Of a stretch of DNA of 64,000 bases, positions 49,953-58,583 are shown in pieces (the first letter of the stretch is position 1; every line of letters starts with the position of its first letter). Source of the stretch: Terriglobia bacterium (GTDB lineage Bacteria > Acidobacteriota > Terriglobia > Terriglobales > Acidobacteriaceae); contig JAIQGK010000003.1 in NCBI GenBank assembly GCA_020072645.1, positions 124,001-188,000 on the forward strand, written 5' to 3'. The notes beneath the pieces were generated by a model that worked only from the letters and a program-made list of their open reading frames with translations, was not told the origin of the DNA and made no database searches. The position numbers and the translations under genes were made by a program.

Positions 49953-51650
49953 TTACGAATCTTGCGTGGTGCTATGCAACGGCAATGGCTTTCCCACGCA
50001 GCTCTGTGGGGAATTTGCGGGGCTGCCCGCGCTCGGATGCAGGAATGCTGTGCGTTCTTCTTCCAGCCGCAGGAGTTCAAGGTGGACGCGGGTTTTGTCC
50101 CAGCCCAGCGCGCTGCCGATTTTTGCAGCAGCTTCACGGCTGCACTCTTCTGACCAGCATGCGCCCAGCGCAACCGGCACGCGACGCAGAAGAATATCGC
50201 CCAGAGTAACGGCGGCTTCATGCGCCACTGCCTCCACGGCTTCCGCGACGAGGTGGCAGCTATGCTGGCAGAGCGGTTCACGCAGGCGCTCGTCGAGCGA
50301 TGCGGCATGGGCGATGGCCAGAGCGTGGCGGCCATGCCATTCCGCAATCGCTTGCGCGCAGCCTTCAGGAATTTTGGCTTTGCATGCGACGAGTCGGGCC
50401 CATTGTCGCACGGTGGATTGAACATCTTCTTCGCCGGCGGGCGAAGCAAATACGTTGACCGGCTCTGGCACATCAAGGCCAAGTTTACGCCCAACATCAC
50501 GCGCAAGGCTGGCTGCCGTGGTCAACTTGCCGCCGATCACGGAGAGCAGGCCTGCGGCGCCGTCATCCGAGTGATCGTGAAGCAGATGCTTGCGCGTGAT
50601 GGCTGAAGACGCTTTGCCGGGCGCAAACGGCAGCGGACGTATTCCGGCAAAGCTGTAACGTATGTCAGCCGGCGTGAGGCCGGAGTGCGGAAAGAGCCGC
50701 ACAAAACTTTGGAAGAGATAGTCGCATTCCTGCGCACTGGGTTGCGGATTATCAGGCACGCTTGAATCAGCCACTTCACTGGTGCCGACAAGGAGTTGAG
50801 CGTTCCATGGGATAACAAAAATCGGACGGCCATCAATGGCTTCACTGTAGATGGCCTGTTGTGGCGCGCCGGCAAATTTGGGCAGCACCAGATGTGACCC
50901 GCGCACGCCGCCAATCATCCGCGGTGTGGAAATTCCAGAAGCGCCAATTACCGCGTCAGCCCACGGGCCGGTTGCATTTACAACGTTTTTGGCGTGGACA
51001 AAATATTCCTGCCCGGAAATCAAGTCGCGCAGCCGCGCTCCGTTGACGCGTCCGGATTTATGCGAGCCGCCTTCGCGAGTGATCTCCAGCAGCCTGGTGT
51101 GATTGCACACCACGGCGCCTGTGGCCATGCTTTCCGCCAGCCACTCCGCCACCAGGCGTTCAGGAAATTCGCACTGCGCGTCTTCATAAGAGTAGATCGA
51201 CCAGCCATTGCCTTTGTCGAGCTGGCGTTCGAACGCGGAAAGATCACTGCAGCATGCGCGCTTGCCGCCTGCCCAGCGATGGTAGAGCCACAAGCCTGTC
51301 CGTATGGAAAGGGAGCTGCGAAGCAGCGAATGAGATTTTTTTGGCAACGCCAGCAGGAATTGCAGCGGACGGACCAGATGCGGCGACTGCATCAGCAGGC
51401 GCTCTCGTTCACGCAACGACTCACGCACCAGCCCGATCTCAGCATGTTCAAGGTAGCGTAGACCGCCGTGGATGATGCGCGTGGACCGGCTGGTAGTGCC
51501 GGACGAAAAATCATTTTGCTCGACCAGCAGCGTGCGCTTGCTCCACTGCGCACACTCGCGCGCAATGGCAACACCGTTGATGCCGCCGCCAATCACCAGA
51601 ACGTCAAAGCTCTGGTCTTTCGATTGAATCGAGCTACTCACGTCCATCAT
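49953..51650 (-). CDS. glpD: Glycerol-3-phosphate dehydrogenase
   Basis: A 565-residue FAD enzyme that oxidises glycerol-3-phosphate to dihydroxyacetone phosphate and passes electrons to quinones. FAD-binding GGGINGVAIA at about residues 21-30, SSGTTSRSTRIIHGGLRYLE, NATGPWADAV and GIRPLPFAPGK are typical. The C-terminal domain has weaker similarity. The last about 10 residues (PLPLHSTTQDS) are probably not conserved. No glpK or glpF is adjacent. Confidence 0.92.
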   Translation of the reverse strand: MMDVSSSIQSKDQSFDVLVIGGGINGVAIARECAQWSKRTLLVEQNDFSSGTTSRSTRIIHGGLRYLEHAEIGLVRESLRERERLLMQSPHLVRPLQFLLALPKKSHSLLRSSLSIRTGLWLYHRWAGGKRACCSDLSAFERQLDKGNGWSIYSYEDAQCEFPERLVAEWLAESMATGAVVCNHTRLLEITREGGSHKSGRVNGARLRDLISGQEYFVHAKNVVNATGPWADAVIGASGISTPRMIGGVRGSHLVLPKFAGAPQQAIYSEAIDGRPIFVIPWNAQLLVGTSEVADSSVPDNPQPSAQECDYLFQSFVRLFPHSGLTPADIRYSFAGIRPLPFAPGKASSAITRKHLLHDHSDDGAAGLLSVIGGKLTTAASLARDVGRKLGLDVPEPVNVFASPAGEEDVQSTVRQWARLVACKAKIPEGCAQAIAEWHGRHALAIAHAASLDERLREPLCQHSCHLVAEAVEAVAHEAAVTLGDILLRRVPVALGACWSEECSREAAAKIGSALGWDKTRVHLELLRLEEERTAFLHPSAGSPANSPQSCVGKPLPLHSTTQDS

Positions 51651-51743
51651 TATTTAGATGCTTTTTCAGGAAAGAACAACATTACTTCCGGACGCATATT
51701 AGAGGAATATAACCGTTTCGGGAAAATGACGTGTTTAAAGGAC

Positions 51744-53498
51744 TTACCGACGGATCTGCGAAAGTACGCCGTGCGTGGTGCCCCACAATTCAGGATCGAT
51801 CTCCGGAAAGACCGAATCGCGAAGCTCAATAGCTTCCAGTTCCTGCAGTTTCTGCAGCGAAATCTGGTGGGTCGATTCAAAGCGACGCCATGTATCCAGC
51901 AATGCGCGGAATTGTTCCAGATGAGTATTGAAGCGCTTCTCCGCGTAGTCGCGGGCGGCCTTGGTGGTGATCAAGAATTGCCAGTCAGAAGATTCCAGCA
52001 GCAGCAGTTCACGGCAAATCTGTTTTACCAGACGCGTGGCCGTGTCATTGCCGCGCCACAAATCACTGTTGGCCATCTGTTGAACTGCCAGCTCAGCAGG
52101 ATAAATATGCTTCCACGTCCAGGCTGTATCTTCATTCAGCCAGACGCTGTTATTGCTCTCCGCGCCCCACGAACCTTCCGGCAGGGCCACGTAAGCATTG
52201 GGAGGAAACTGGTCAAGATAGTCAGTGCAGGAAATCAGCTTGACGCGCGATTCCGGTTTCGCAAATTCCAGCGCCACGTTCTTCAGCCATTCCGGGCCTT
52301 CAAACCACCAATGCCCAAAAAGCTCAGCATCAAACGGCGCGGTCAGGATCGACGCCGCTGCGCCGTTGTTGCCATAGCGTTCGAGCGTTTCATGGGTGAT
52401 CCGGACGAAATGTTTTGCGTGCTCGCGCGTGCGCTCCAGCGCAACCGCGGGATCATACGGCTGCTTGAGCCCGAGATCAGTTTTTCTGCCGGTAATCCGC
52501 CAGTATCGATTGCCGCCGGGCCAGCGCTTTTTGTGGAACTCCAGATAGTTCCCGTCGCCGGGATATCCCTGGTCACCGCTCCAGACCTGCGCGCTGGTGC
52601 GCGGATCGCGGGTGAAAAACGCAACCTGCGCATCGCGGTCCGGCCCATCGGCAAAATATGGACGATAGAAATTTTTTGCCGGCGGATCTTCCACTGTTTC
52701 CATTGCAATGGGAACGCCGCCCGCCAGCAGTTGATACGGAGTGAAATGCGTGGAACTATCAACCAGGTGCGTATCAACGTAAAAGAACTGGATTCCGTGT
52801 TCCGCCAGAATCTGCTCCACGCCTTCACGATAGAATGGCTTGGGCGGACGCGAAGATCCGTCCGGCGTAACAGGGAACTGCCACGTCCCTGCCGGCCGAT
52901 AGCCGCATTCCGGTAGCCATATGCCGCGCGGCTTGCGTCCAAAAAAGCGCTCATGTGTTTCCACGCCGGTCTTCACCTGCGCGCGGATGGAAGAATCGGT
53001 TCCCAGCAGCGGGAAATATCCGTGCGTGGCGCCGCAGGTAATGATTTCAATGGCGCCGGAATCGTAAAAATGCTGGAAGCCGCGGATGATGTTGGATCCA
53101 AGCTGGTCAAATTGTCGCAACGCCTGCTCATAAAAATGCAGCCAGAAGCGCGACACCTTCACCATATGCGGGTCGTTCTGGACGGTAAAATCGTCGGCGT
53201 CTTTGTGCGCGGCCTGGATCTTCCGCAGCAGATATTTTGGGAATTCATCCTTGAATTCGGGGTGCGAGAGCTGCTCCAGCAGAATGGGAGAGAGATTCAC
53301 GTTGGCCTGCAGCGCCAGGCCCTGCTGCTCCAATTCGCCAAAGACGCGGAGCAATGGAAGATAAGTCTCCGCAGCCGCTTCATGCAGCCACTCCATCCCA
53401 TGCGGCCACGTTCCATGGTTGACTACATAAGGAAGATGGGAATGCAAAGCGAATGTCACATAACCCAGCGATTTGTTATCGGCGATTTTTGGAGTCAT
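51744..53498 (-). CDS. GH57 1,4-alpha-glucan branching enzyme
   Basis: A 584-residue glycoside hydrolase family 57 enzyme with an N-terminal FALHSHLPYVVNHGTWPHGMEWLHEA, the Glu of GIWLPECGYRPAG as likely nucleophile and an Asp in FDAELFGHWWFEGPEWL as acid/base. A C-terminal DUF1957 region is present. Such enzymes add branches in glycogen-like glucans. No glycogen synthase gene is nearby in this window. Predicted cytoplasmic. Confidence 0.92.
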   Translation of the reverse strand: MTPKIADNKSLGYVTFALHSHLPYVVNHGTWPHGMEWLHEAAAETYLPLLRVFGELEQQGLALQANVNLSPILLEQLSHPEFKDEFPKYLLRKIQAAHKDADDFTVQNDPHMVKVSRFWLHFYEQALRQFDQLGSNIIRGFQHFYDSGAIEIITCGATHGYFPLLGTDSSIRAQVKTGVETHERFFGRKPRGIWLPECGYRPAGTWQFPVTPDGSSRPPKPFYREGVEQILAEHGIQFFYVDTHLVDSSTHFTPYQLLAGGVPIAMETVEDPPAKNFYRPYFADGPDRDAQVAFFTRDPRTSAQVWSGDQGYPGDGNYLEFHKKRWPGGNRYWRITGRKTDLGLKQPYDPAVALERTREHAKHFVRITHETLERYGNNGAAASILTAPFDAELFGHWWFEGPEWLKNVALEFAKPESRVKLISCTDYLDQFPPNAYVALPEGSWGAESNNSVWLNEDTAWTWKHIYPAELAVQQMANSDLWRGNDTATRLVKQICRELLLLESSDWQFLITTKAARDYAEKRFNTHLEQFRALLDTWRRFESTHQISLQKLQELEAIELRDSVFPEIDPELWGTTHGVLSQIRR

Positions 53499-53704
53499 TT
53501 AAACGAAATCGGCGGCCCACGTCAGGGGGAACAGCAAGGCCTCTCTCTTATGTCAGATGCAGAACCAGAAGCGTAAACTTCAAGTTTACTACAAGTAGTG
53601 CGAGTGAGCTGCTCTGCACGCGGTTATTGGGCAGCACAGGAATAGCGCTCGTGGGGCGAACGCTAGACGGGAAGCCTTGATTCCAGGGGCTTTCAGGGCG
53701 TTTC
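53499..53704. other. Short gap, nothing seen
   Basis: About 200 bp between two minus-strand genes. I see no hairpin with a T-run and no gene; it should hold the promoter of the GH57 gene. Confidence 0.4.
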
Positions 53705-55489
53705 TTACGGCTGCGCGATCTTGAAACTGAGCGGCGGATTAGGCGCATCTTTTTCCTGCTTTTCCGCCAATAGGTTCGTGACTGAATCGCTCAGGCTCAC
53801 GCAATTGCAGCCTCTGCGTTTCGATTCATAAAGCGCTTCATCCGCGTAACGCAGCAAAATTTCTGGAGTGAGCACGCCGTCCTGCGAGAAAGAAATACCG
53901 AATGAGGCAGTCACTTTTCCCAGGGAGTGTCCTGCGTGTTGCAGGTCCAGCTTGGCAATGGACTCGCGCACTTGTTCCGCGCGCTCTGTCACGCTTTCGA
54001 GCGTCGTATCCGGCAGCACCACCAGGAATTCTTCTCCGCCGTAGCGGCAGACAATATCTTCCGTACGCACGGAGCGTCGCAACATGGCGGCTACTTCTTT
54101 CAATACGATGTCACCCGCCGTGTGGCCAAAGCTGTCGTTGAACAGCTTGAACTTGTCGATGTCCGCCATGATTACGCCAAGGCCGGTGTGGTGGCGTCCG
54201 GAGCGATGGAGCTCCTGCTCCAACGTCGCTTCCAGAAAACGCCGGTTGTAAAGGCCAGTGAGCGGATCGCGGATGGACTGGTCATGCAGCTTCTCGCGCA
54301 GGCGAAGGTTGGCCAGCCGCAGTGCCGCGTATTCTCCGGCCTGCTGGATCATTGCCAGCCGCGAAGCGGAAAGCTGGTCGGAATGTTCCGTGCTGATGTG
54401 CAGAATTCCAAGCGTTTCACCCAGCGCGGCCAAAGGCAGGCAGACATAGGCTTCAGGAATGCTGCCGCTGAAGTGGCGGCAAGTAAGCCCGCGTGAAGTT
54501 TCCACTTGAAGGTGCAGCCGTCCGCCGCGCATCGCGCAACAATCTTCCGGTGAAAGGATGTGCTGCGTGGGGCTGAGAGAATCGCCCCAGCTCGCCATTA
54601 CGCCCATCAGGTTGCGTGAACTGTCAATGGCAAACACCGCGCCCGCACTGTTCGGGATGAATTTCTGCGCGTAGCCGCCCAGAACTTCATAGGCCTCAGG
54701 CGCGTTCACGCAGATTTGCAGGTTCGCCTGCAATTCATTCAGCATCTTGCCGCTTTCTGTTTCAATCTGCAGTTGCTGGAGCGAGCCTTCCAATCTGGTT
54801 TGTGAATGCAGCGCAGCCTGCTCCGCAATGCGCAGCTTCTTTGATTCCCTTATGACCAGCACGAACACAAACGCCATCAGCGCGCTGAAAACGCCAACGC
54901 GGACTGAGACGCTGCGTTCCACTTCCTGGGCTCGCGCCTGGGCAGCTTGATTGCGCTCGCGCAGTAGAACTTCCTGCTCGTCCTTAAATTGTTGCACCGC
55001 GTTGCGAACGCGGTCCTGCTTAAAATCTGTGGCCGGACTGTGATAGATCAGCAGCGTTTTATTAGTGCGCAGGTTGTCGCTGAGCTGCTTTAACTCGTCC
55101 GTGATCATTACCTGCAGCTGCTTGACTCGCTCCTGTTGCGCGGGATCGTCGCGCGTAAGATCTTCAACTCGGGCAACCCGTTTCCATATTTGCTTTGAGG
55201 ATTCGGCAAACGTATCCAGGTCCTGTTGTTCCGGCGTCAGGATGTAGTGGAGCCATGCTTCGCGTGCGTCTCCTAATCCGTCTTGAATGGCATCCATTTC
55301 ATAGAGCACCTGGTGCGTGTGCTCAACGTACGCCTGCGAGCTTAGCAACTCGCGCGTACGAGAGAAGCTGTCCCACGCCATTGCCACCAGAAAGCCGACG
55401 ATTAGCACGAAGGCAAATGGCAGAAGCTTGCGAGCGTCTAGTGCGCTCTGCAGCACGCTCTTGCCGCTGTTTTTCAATAGATATCGCAT
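53705..55489 (-). CDS. Membrane diguanylate cyclase (CHASE3-GAF-GGDEF)
   Basis: A 594-residue protein. A first helix (LLPFAFVLIVGFLVAMAW), a CHASE3-like periplasmic helical domain and a second helix (VFSALMAFVFVLVI) are followed by a GAF-like domain (EAYEVLGGYAQKFIPNSAGAVFAI..) and a GGDEF domain with GGEEF (CRYGGEEFLVVLP) as active site, DPLTGLYNRRFL before it and the metal Asp in IMADIDKFK. It should make c-di-GMP. The signal sensed is unknown. Confidence 0.92.
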   Translation of the reverse strand: MRYLLKNSGKSVLQSALDARKLLPFAFVLIVGFLVAMAWDSFSRTRELLSSQAYVEHTHQVLYEMDAIQDGLGDAREAWLHYILTPEQQDLDTFAESSKQIWKRVARVEDLTRDDPAQQERVKQLQVMITDELKQLSDNLRTNKTLLIYHSPATDFKQDRVRNAVQQFKDEQEVLLRERNQAAQARAQEVERSVSVRVGVFSALMAFVFVLVIRESKKLRIAEQAALHSQTRLEGSLQQLQIETESGKMLNELQANLQICVNAPEAYEVLGGYAQKFIPNSAGAVFAIDSSRNLMGVMASWGDSLSPTQHILSPEDCCAMRGGRLHLQVETSRGLTCRHFSGSIPEAYVCLPLAALGETLGILHISTEHSDQLSASRLAMIQQAGEYAALRLANLRLREKLHDQSIRDPLTGLYNRRFLEATLEQELHRSGRHHTGLGVIMADIDKFKLFNDSFGHTAGDIVLKEVAAMLRRSVRTEDIVCRYGGEEFLVVLPDTTLESVTERAEQVRESIAKLDLQHAGHSLGKVTASFGISFSQDGVLTPEILLRYADEALYESKRRGCNCVSLSDSVTNLLAEKQEKDAPNPPLSFKIAQP

Positions 55490-55554
55490 CGGGCTTTTTG
55501 ACCCCGGAAGACGTGAATTTTTGGGGAAATCGCCGCAATGATAGCATTACTTTC

Positions 55555-56418
55555 ATGACAACGGGTGCGAAATTTGAGCGGGCTAAGTCGATTATGGCCA
55601 GGTTACGGGCCCCCGGCGGCTGCCCCTGGGACCGTGAGCAAACTTTTGACACCATTAAGAGATATACCCTAGAAGAAACATACGAAGTTTTGGAAGCCAT
55701 TGATAACAGAGACTGGAAAGAGCTTACCGGTGAACTCGGCGACCTCTTGTTGCAAGTACTCTTTTACGCTGAAATGGCAGAGGAACAGGGCTCTTTTACA
55801 ATCGACGACGTGCTTGACGCTCTCAGCAACAAGCTGATTCATCGCCATCCGCATGTGTTTGGTGACACAAAAGCAGATGACTCTGCCCAGGTGCTTAAGA
55901 ATTGGGAAGCGCTCAAGGCTGAAGAAAAGCGCAAAAGTTTGCAGACTAATGGTGAAGCCCAGCAGTCCGGTCCCGCCCTGCTGCTTGAGGGCGTTTCTAC
56001 CAAGATGCCTGCTCTGCAGGAAGCTCACAAAATCAGCTCCAAGGCCGCGCATGTTGGGTTTGATTGGCCAGAGATGCAAGGCCTGTTTGAAAAACTTACT
56101 GAAGAGACACGGGAGTTACAGGAACATCTGCAAGGCTTATTGCCAACCAGTTCTGGGAAGCTAGAAATTCCCGCGGAACTGCGTGACCATGTCGAAGGTG
56201 AGGTCGGCGATCTGTTTTTTGTGCTTGTGAATATTGCCCGCTATCTTTCCGTTGATCCTGAATCTGCTCTGCGCAAAACCAATAGAAAATTCCGCCGCCG
56301 CTTTGGCTGGATGGAAGAGCAGCTTCAGCAACAGGGTAGAACGCTGGAGCAAGCGAGTCTGGAAGAAATGGAGGCCCTGTGGCAGCAGGCCAAAACCCTG
56401 GAGGTACCAAAGCCTTGA
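55555..56418 (+). CDS. mazG: Nucleoside triphosphate pyrophosphohydrolase MazG
   Basis: A 287-residue all-alpha NTP pyrophosphatase. Two MazG repeats: N-terminal APGGCPWDREQTFDTIKRYTLEETYEVLEAID..ELTGELGDLLLQVLFYAEMA with the metal-binding EExxE..ExxD pattern, and C-terminal KAAHVGFDWPEMQGLFEKLTEETREL..EGEVGDLFFVLVNIARYL. It hydrolyses noncanonical NTPs. ATG 55555 starts exactly at the domain; an in-frame start at 55195 lies within the opposite-strand GGDEF gene. It is coupled by TTGA to the next gene. Confidence 0.93.
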   Translation: MTTGAKFERAKSIMARLRAPGGCPWDREQTFDTIKRYTLEETYEVLEAIDNRDWKELTGELGDLLLQVLFYAEMAEEQGSFTIDDVLDALSNKLIHRHPHVFGDTKADDSAQVLKNWEALKAEEKRKSLQTNGEAQQSGPALLLEGVSTKMPALQEAHKISSKAAHVGFDWPEMQGLFEKLTEETRELQEHLQGLLPTSSGKLEIPAELRDHVEGEVGDLFFVLVNIARYLSVDPESALRKTNRKFRRRFGWMEEQLQQQGRTLEQASLEEMEALWQQAKTLEVPKP

Positions 56419-57209
56419 GCGTCGCCGAGCATGGGACCGAGCAGATCACCATCCGTAAATGCGTTGGCATAGATGAGCTTAATGCCTGCGTCGCGTTGCA
56501 GAAAGAAGTTTGGAATTTCAGTGATCTTGACCTCATACCGCTGCGCATGTTCGTAGTCAGCCAGAAAATTGGTGGGCAGACCATTGGAGCTTTTCATGGC
56601 GATGATCTTGTGGGCTTCACCTTTTCCATTCCGGGCAGCCGGGCCGGTCATGCCTACCTGCATTCGCACATGCTGGCTGTGCGCGACTCTTTCCGTAACC
56701 ACGGCCTGGGCCGCAAACTAAAACTGGCGCAGCGTGACGATGCGATTCAGCAAGGCTTTGAACTGCTGGAGTGGACTTTCGATCCCCTGGAAATCAAGAA
56801 CGCGCATCTCAACCTGTCTCGACTCGGGGCAATCGCGCGGCGTTACAGCGTGAACCATTACGGCCATTCCTCGTCGCCGCTACAGGGTGGGCTGCCCACC
56901 GATCGATTGGTAGCGGAGTGGTGGCTCAAGTCGAAACGCGTGGTCAATCTTCTGGACAAAAAGCAGCCGCCGCAATTCAAGGTAGAAAAGAAGATAGAGG
57001 TTCCTGCGCAGATTTATGCGTGGAAGGCTTCGCCCGATGATCGGCCCAAAGCAGCCGACGTGCAAAAGCGCAACCGAGAACAGTTTCTGTCCGCGTTTTC
57101 TCAGGGATTGTCTGCGTTGGGCTATGAGCGTGACGCACAGGATAACGGCGCGTTTCTGCTGGGCCGCTGGGATGAAGATTGGTCATATGCAACGAAGGAT
57201 GACGAGTAG
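56415..57209 (+). CDS. GNAT-type acetyltransferase
   Basis: A 264-residue protein starting at TTG 56415, which overlaps the mazG stop (TTGA); GGAGGT lies nine bases before. The N-terminal half has the GNAT fold: IRKCVGIDELNACVALQKEVWNF, GQTIGAFHGDDLVGFTFSI and the acetyl-CoA loop VRDSFRNHGLGRKLKLAQRDDAIQQG. The C-terminal half is a predicted extension seen in COG3375-type proteins. The substrate is unknown. Confidence 0.85.
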   Translation: MSVAEHGTEQITIRKCVGIDELNACVALQKEVWNFSDLDLIPLRMFVVSQKIGGQTIGAFHGDDLVGFTFSIPGSRAGHAYLHSHMLAVRDSFRNHGLGRKLKLAQRDDAIQQGFELLEWTFDPLEIKNAHLNLSRLGAIARRYSVNHYGHSSSPLQGGLPTDRLVAEWWLKSKRVVNLLDKKQPPQFKVEKKIEVPAQIYAWKASPDDRPKAADVQKRNREQFLSAFSQGLSALGYERDAQDNGAFLLGRWDEDWSYATKDDE

Positions 57210-57210
57210 G

Positions 57211-57378
57211 AATTAGCAATTGGCAATTAGCAGCTAGCAATTAGCCAAAATACTGAACCACAACGAAGCAAAGATCGCACAAGGAATTGACGCTCACATG
57301 CTTTATTTCTTTGCGTCCTTCGCGCCCTTTGCGGTGAAAAGATTTTGCTAGTTGCCAATTGCTAGCTGCTAATTGCTC
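57211..57378. repeat. Intergenic inverted repeat, family 1 (copy 5)
   Basis: Outer arms AATTAGCAATTGGCAATTAG and CTAGTTGCCAATTGCTAGCT GCTAATTGCTC enclose the same inner core as other copies (CTTTGCGTCCTTCGCGCCCT TTGCGGTGAAAAGATTTTGC). So the outer arms differ by class while the core is shared. Confidence 0.8.
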
Positions 57379-57395
57379 AAAGGGAGGGAGCCTCG

Positions 57396-58511
57396 TTGAA
57401 AGTCGAATCCATAACTTTGCGCGAGATTCACATGCCGCTGGTCCATTTCTTTGAGACCAGCTTTGGCCGCACCACGGAGCGACGCATCCTCTTGCTGACC
57501 ATTCATACTGACGGGCCGGAAGGCTGGGGAGAATGCGTCGCGGGTGAAGATCCTTTTTATAGTGAAGAGTCTATCGATACTGCCTGGTATGTCACCGAGC
57601 GCTATCTTGCCCCGGCGCTGCTGGGCAAAAAGATTGATCGTGCCGGCGAGGCCGTTGCGTTGTTCGGCAAAGTCCGCGGACATCGCATGGCCAAGGGCGC
57701 GGTAGAAAACGCACTCTGGGATGCGGAAGCCCAGGCGCGCAATCTTCCGCTTTGGCAGTTACTGGGCGGAACGCAGAAAGAAATTCCGTGTGGCGTCTCG
57801 ATAGGTATCCAAAATTCGCACGAGCAACTGCTGGAGAAAATCGAAACGGAGCTTGCAGGGGGCTACCGGCGCATCAAGGTCAAGTGCAAACCGGGCTGGG
57901 ACGTTGAGGTCTTCGAGAAAATCCGCGCACGCTGGCCGCAGATCGTGCTCAGTTGCGACGCCAATTCCGCTTACACGCTCGACCAGGTCGAGCACCTGAA
58001 AAAGTTTGACGCTTTCAACCTGCTTATGATCGAGCAACCGCTCTGGCATGACGATTTTTACTTTCACGCGCGCCTGCAAAAACAACTGAAGTCCAGCATC
58101 TGCCTGGATGAAGCCATCCACAGCTGGCGCGACGCGCAAGCCGCGCTGGAGCTGGGCGCCTGCAAGATCATCAACATTAAAGTGGGTCGCGTCGGCGGAT
58201 TCAGTGAGGCCGTCGCCGTTCACAACGTGGCCCATCGTGGCGGCATTCCCGTGTGGTGCGGCGGCATGCTGGAAACCGGCATCGGACGATCACACAACAT
58301 TGCGCTCTCCACGCTCGAAAACTTCACCTTGCCCGGCGACGTCTCGGCTTCAAAGCGCTACTGGAAAGAAGACATTATCGAACCGGCGGTCGAAGTTTCG
58401 CCGCAAGGATTCATCAAAGTGCCGGAGACACCCGGCCGGGGGTTCAAGATCAAGACCGATCTGATTGAGAACCTGACAGTTCGCAAGCAGACTTTGAAAG
58501 CCAGCAATTAG
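57396..58511 (+). CDS. menC: o-Succinylbenzoate synthase (enolase superfamily)
   Basis: A 371-residue enzyme; TTG 57396 follows GGGAGGG. MenC makes o-succinylbenzoate in menaquinone synthesis. Features: MPLVHFFETSFGRTTERRILLLTI opening, catalytic Lys pair region YRRIKVKCKPGWD (KxK), metal ligands in LSCDANSAY, MIEQPL and ICLDEAI, and a later catalytic Lys in IINIKVGRVGG. The sequence also fits N-acylamino acid racemase, its close relative. No other men gene is adjacent. Confidence 0.88.
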   Translation: MKVESITLREIHMPLVHFFETSFGRTTERRILLLTIHTDGPEGWGECVAGEDPFYSEESIDTAWYVTERYLAPALLGKKIDRAGEAVALFGKVRGHRMAKGAVENALWDAEAQARNLPLWQLLGGTQKEIPCGVSIGIQNSHEQLLEKIETELAGGYRRIKVKCKPGWDVEVFEKIRARWPQIVLSCDANSAYTLDQVEHLKKFDAFNLLMIEQPLWHDDFYFHARLQKQLKSSICLDEAIHSWRDAQAALELGACKIINIKVGRVGGFSEAVAVHNVAHRGGIPVWCGGMLETGIGRSHNIALSTLENFTLPGDVSASKRYWKEDIIEPAVEVSPQGFIKVPETPGRGFKIKTDLIENLTVRKQTLKASN

Positions 58512-58583
58512 CAATTGGCAACTAGCAATTAGTAAAAGCTCATAGCTTAAAAAGTCAGGCTAATTGCCAATTGCTATTTGCTA
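58504..58583. repeat. Intergenic inverted repeat, family 1 arms only (copy 6)
   Basis: AATTAGCAATTGGCAACTAG CAATTAG is followed, after a short spacer, by AATTGCCAATTGCTATTTGC TAA. It is the arm type of the copy at 57211, without the CTTTGCGTCC core. Confidence 0.75.

Noticed and set aside
49823-50506. 227-codon frame on the same strand as glpD
   Set aside because: It is an alternative frame of glpD; glpD itself has full family similarity there.
55195-55554. N-terminal extension of MazG
   Set aside because: The added 120 residues are Arg-rich, unlike any MazG, and lie opposite the GGDEF gene.
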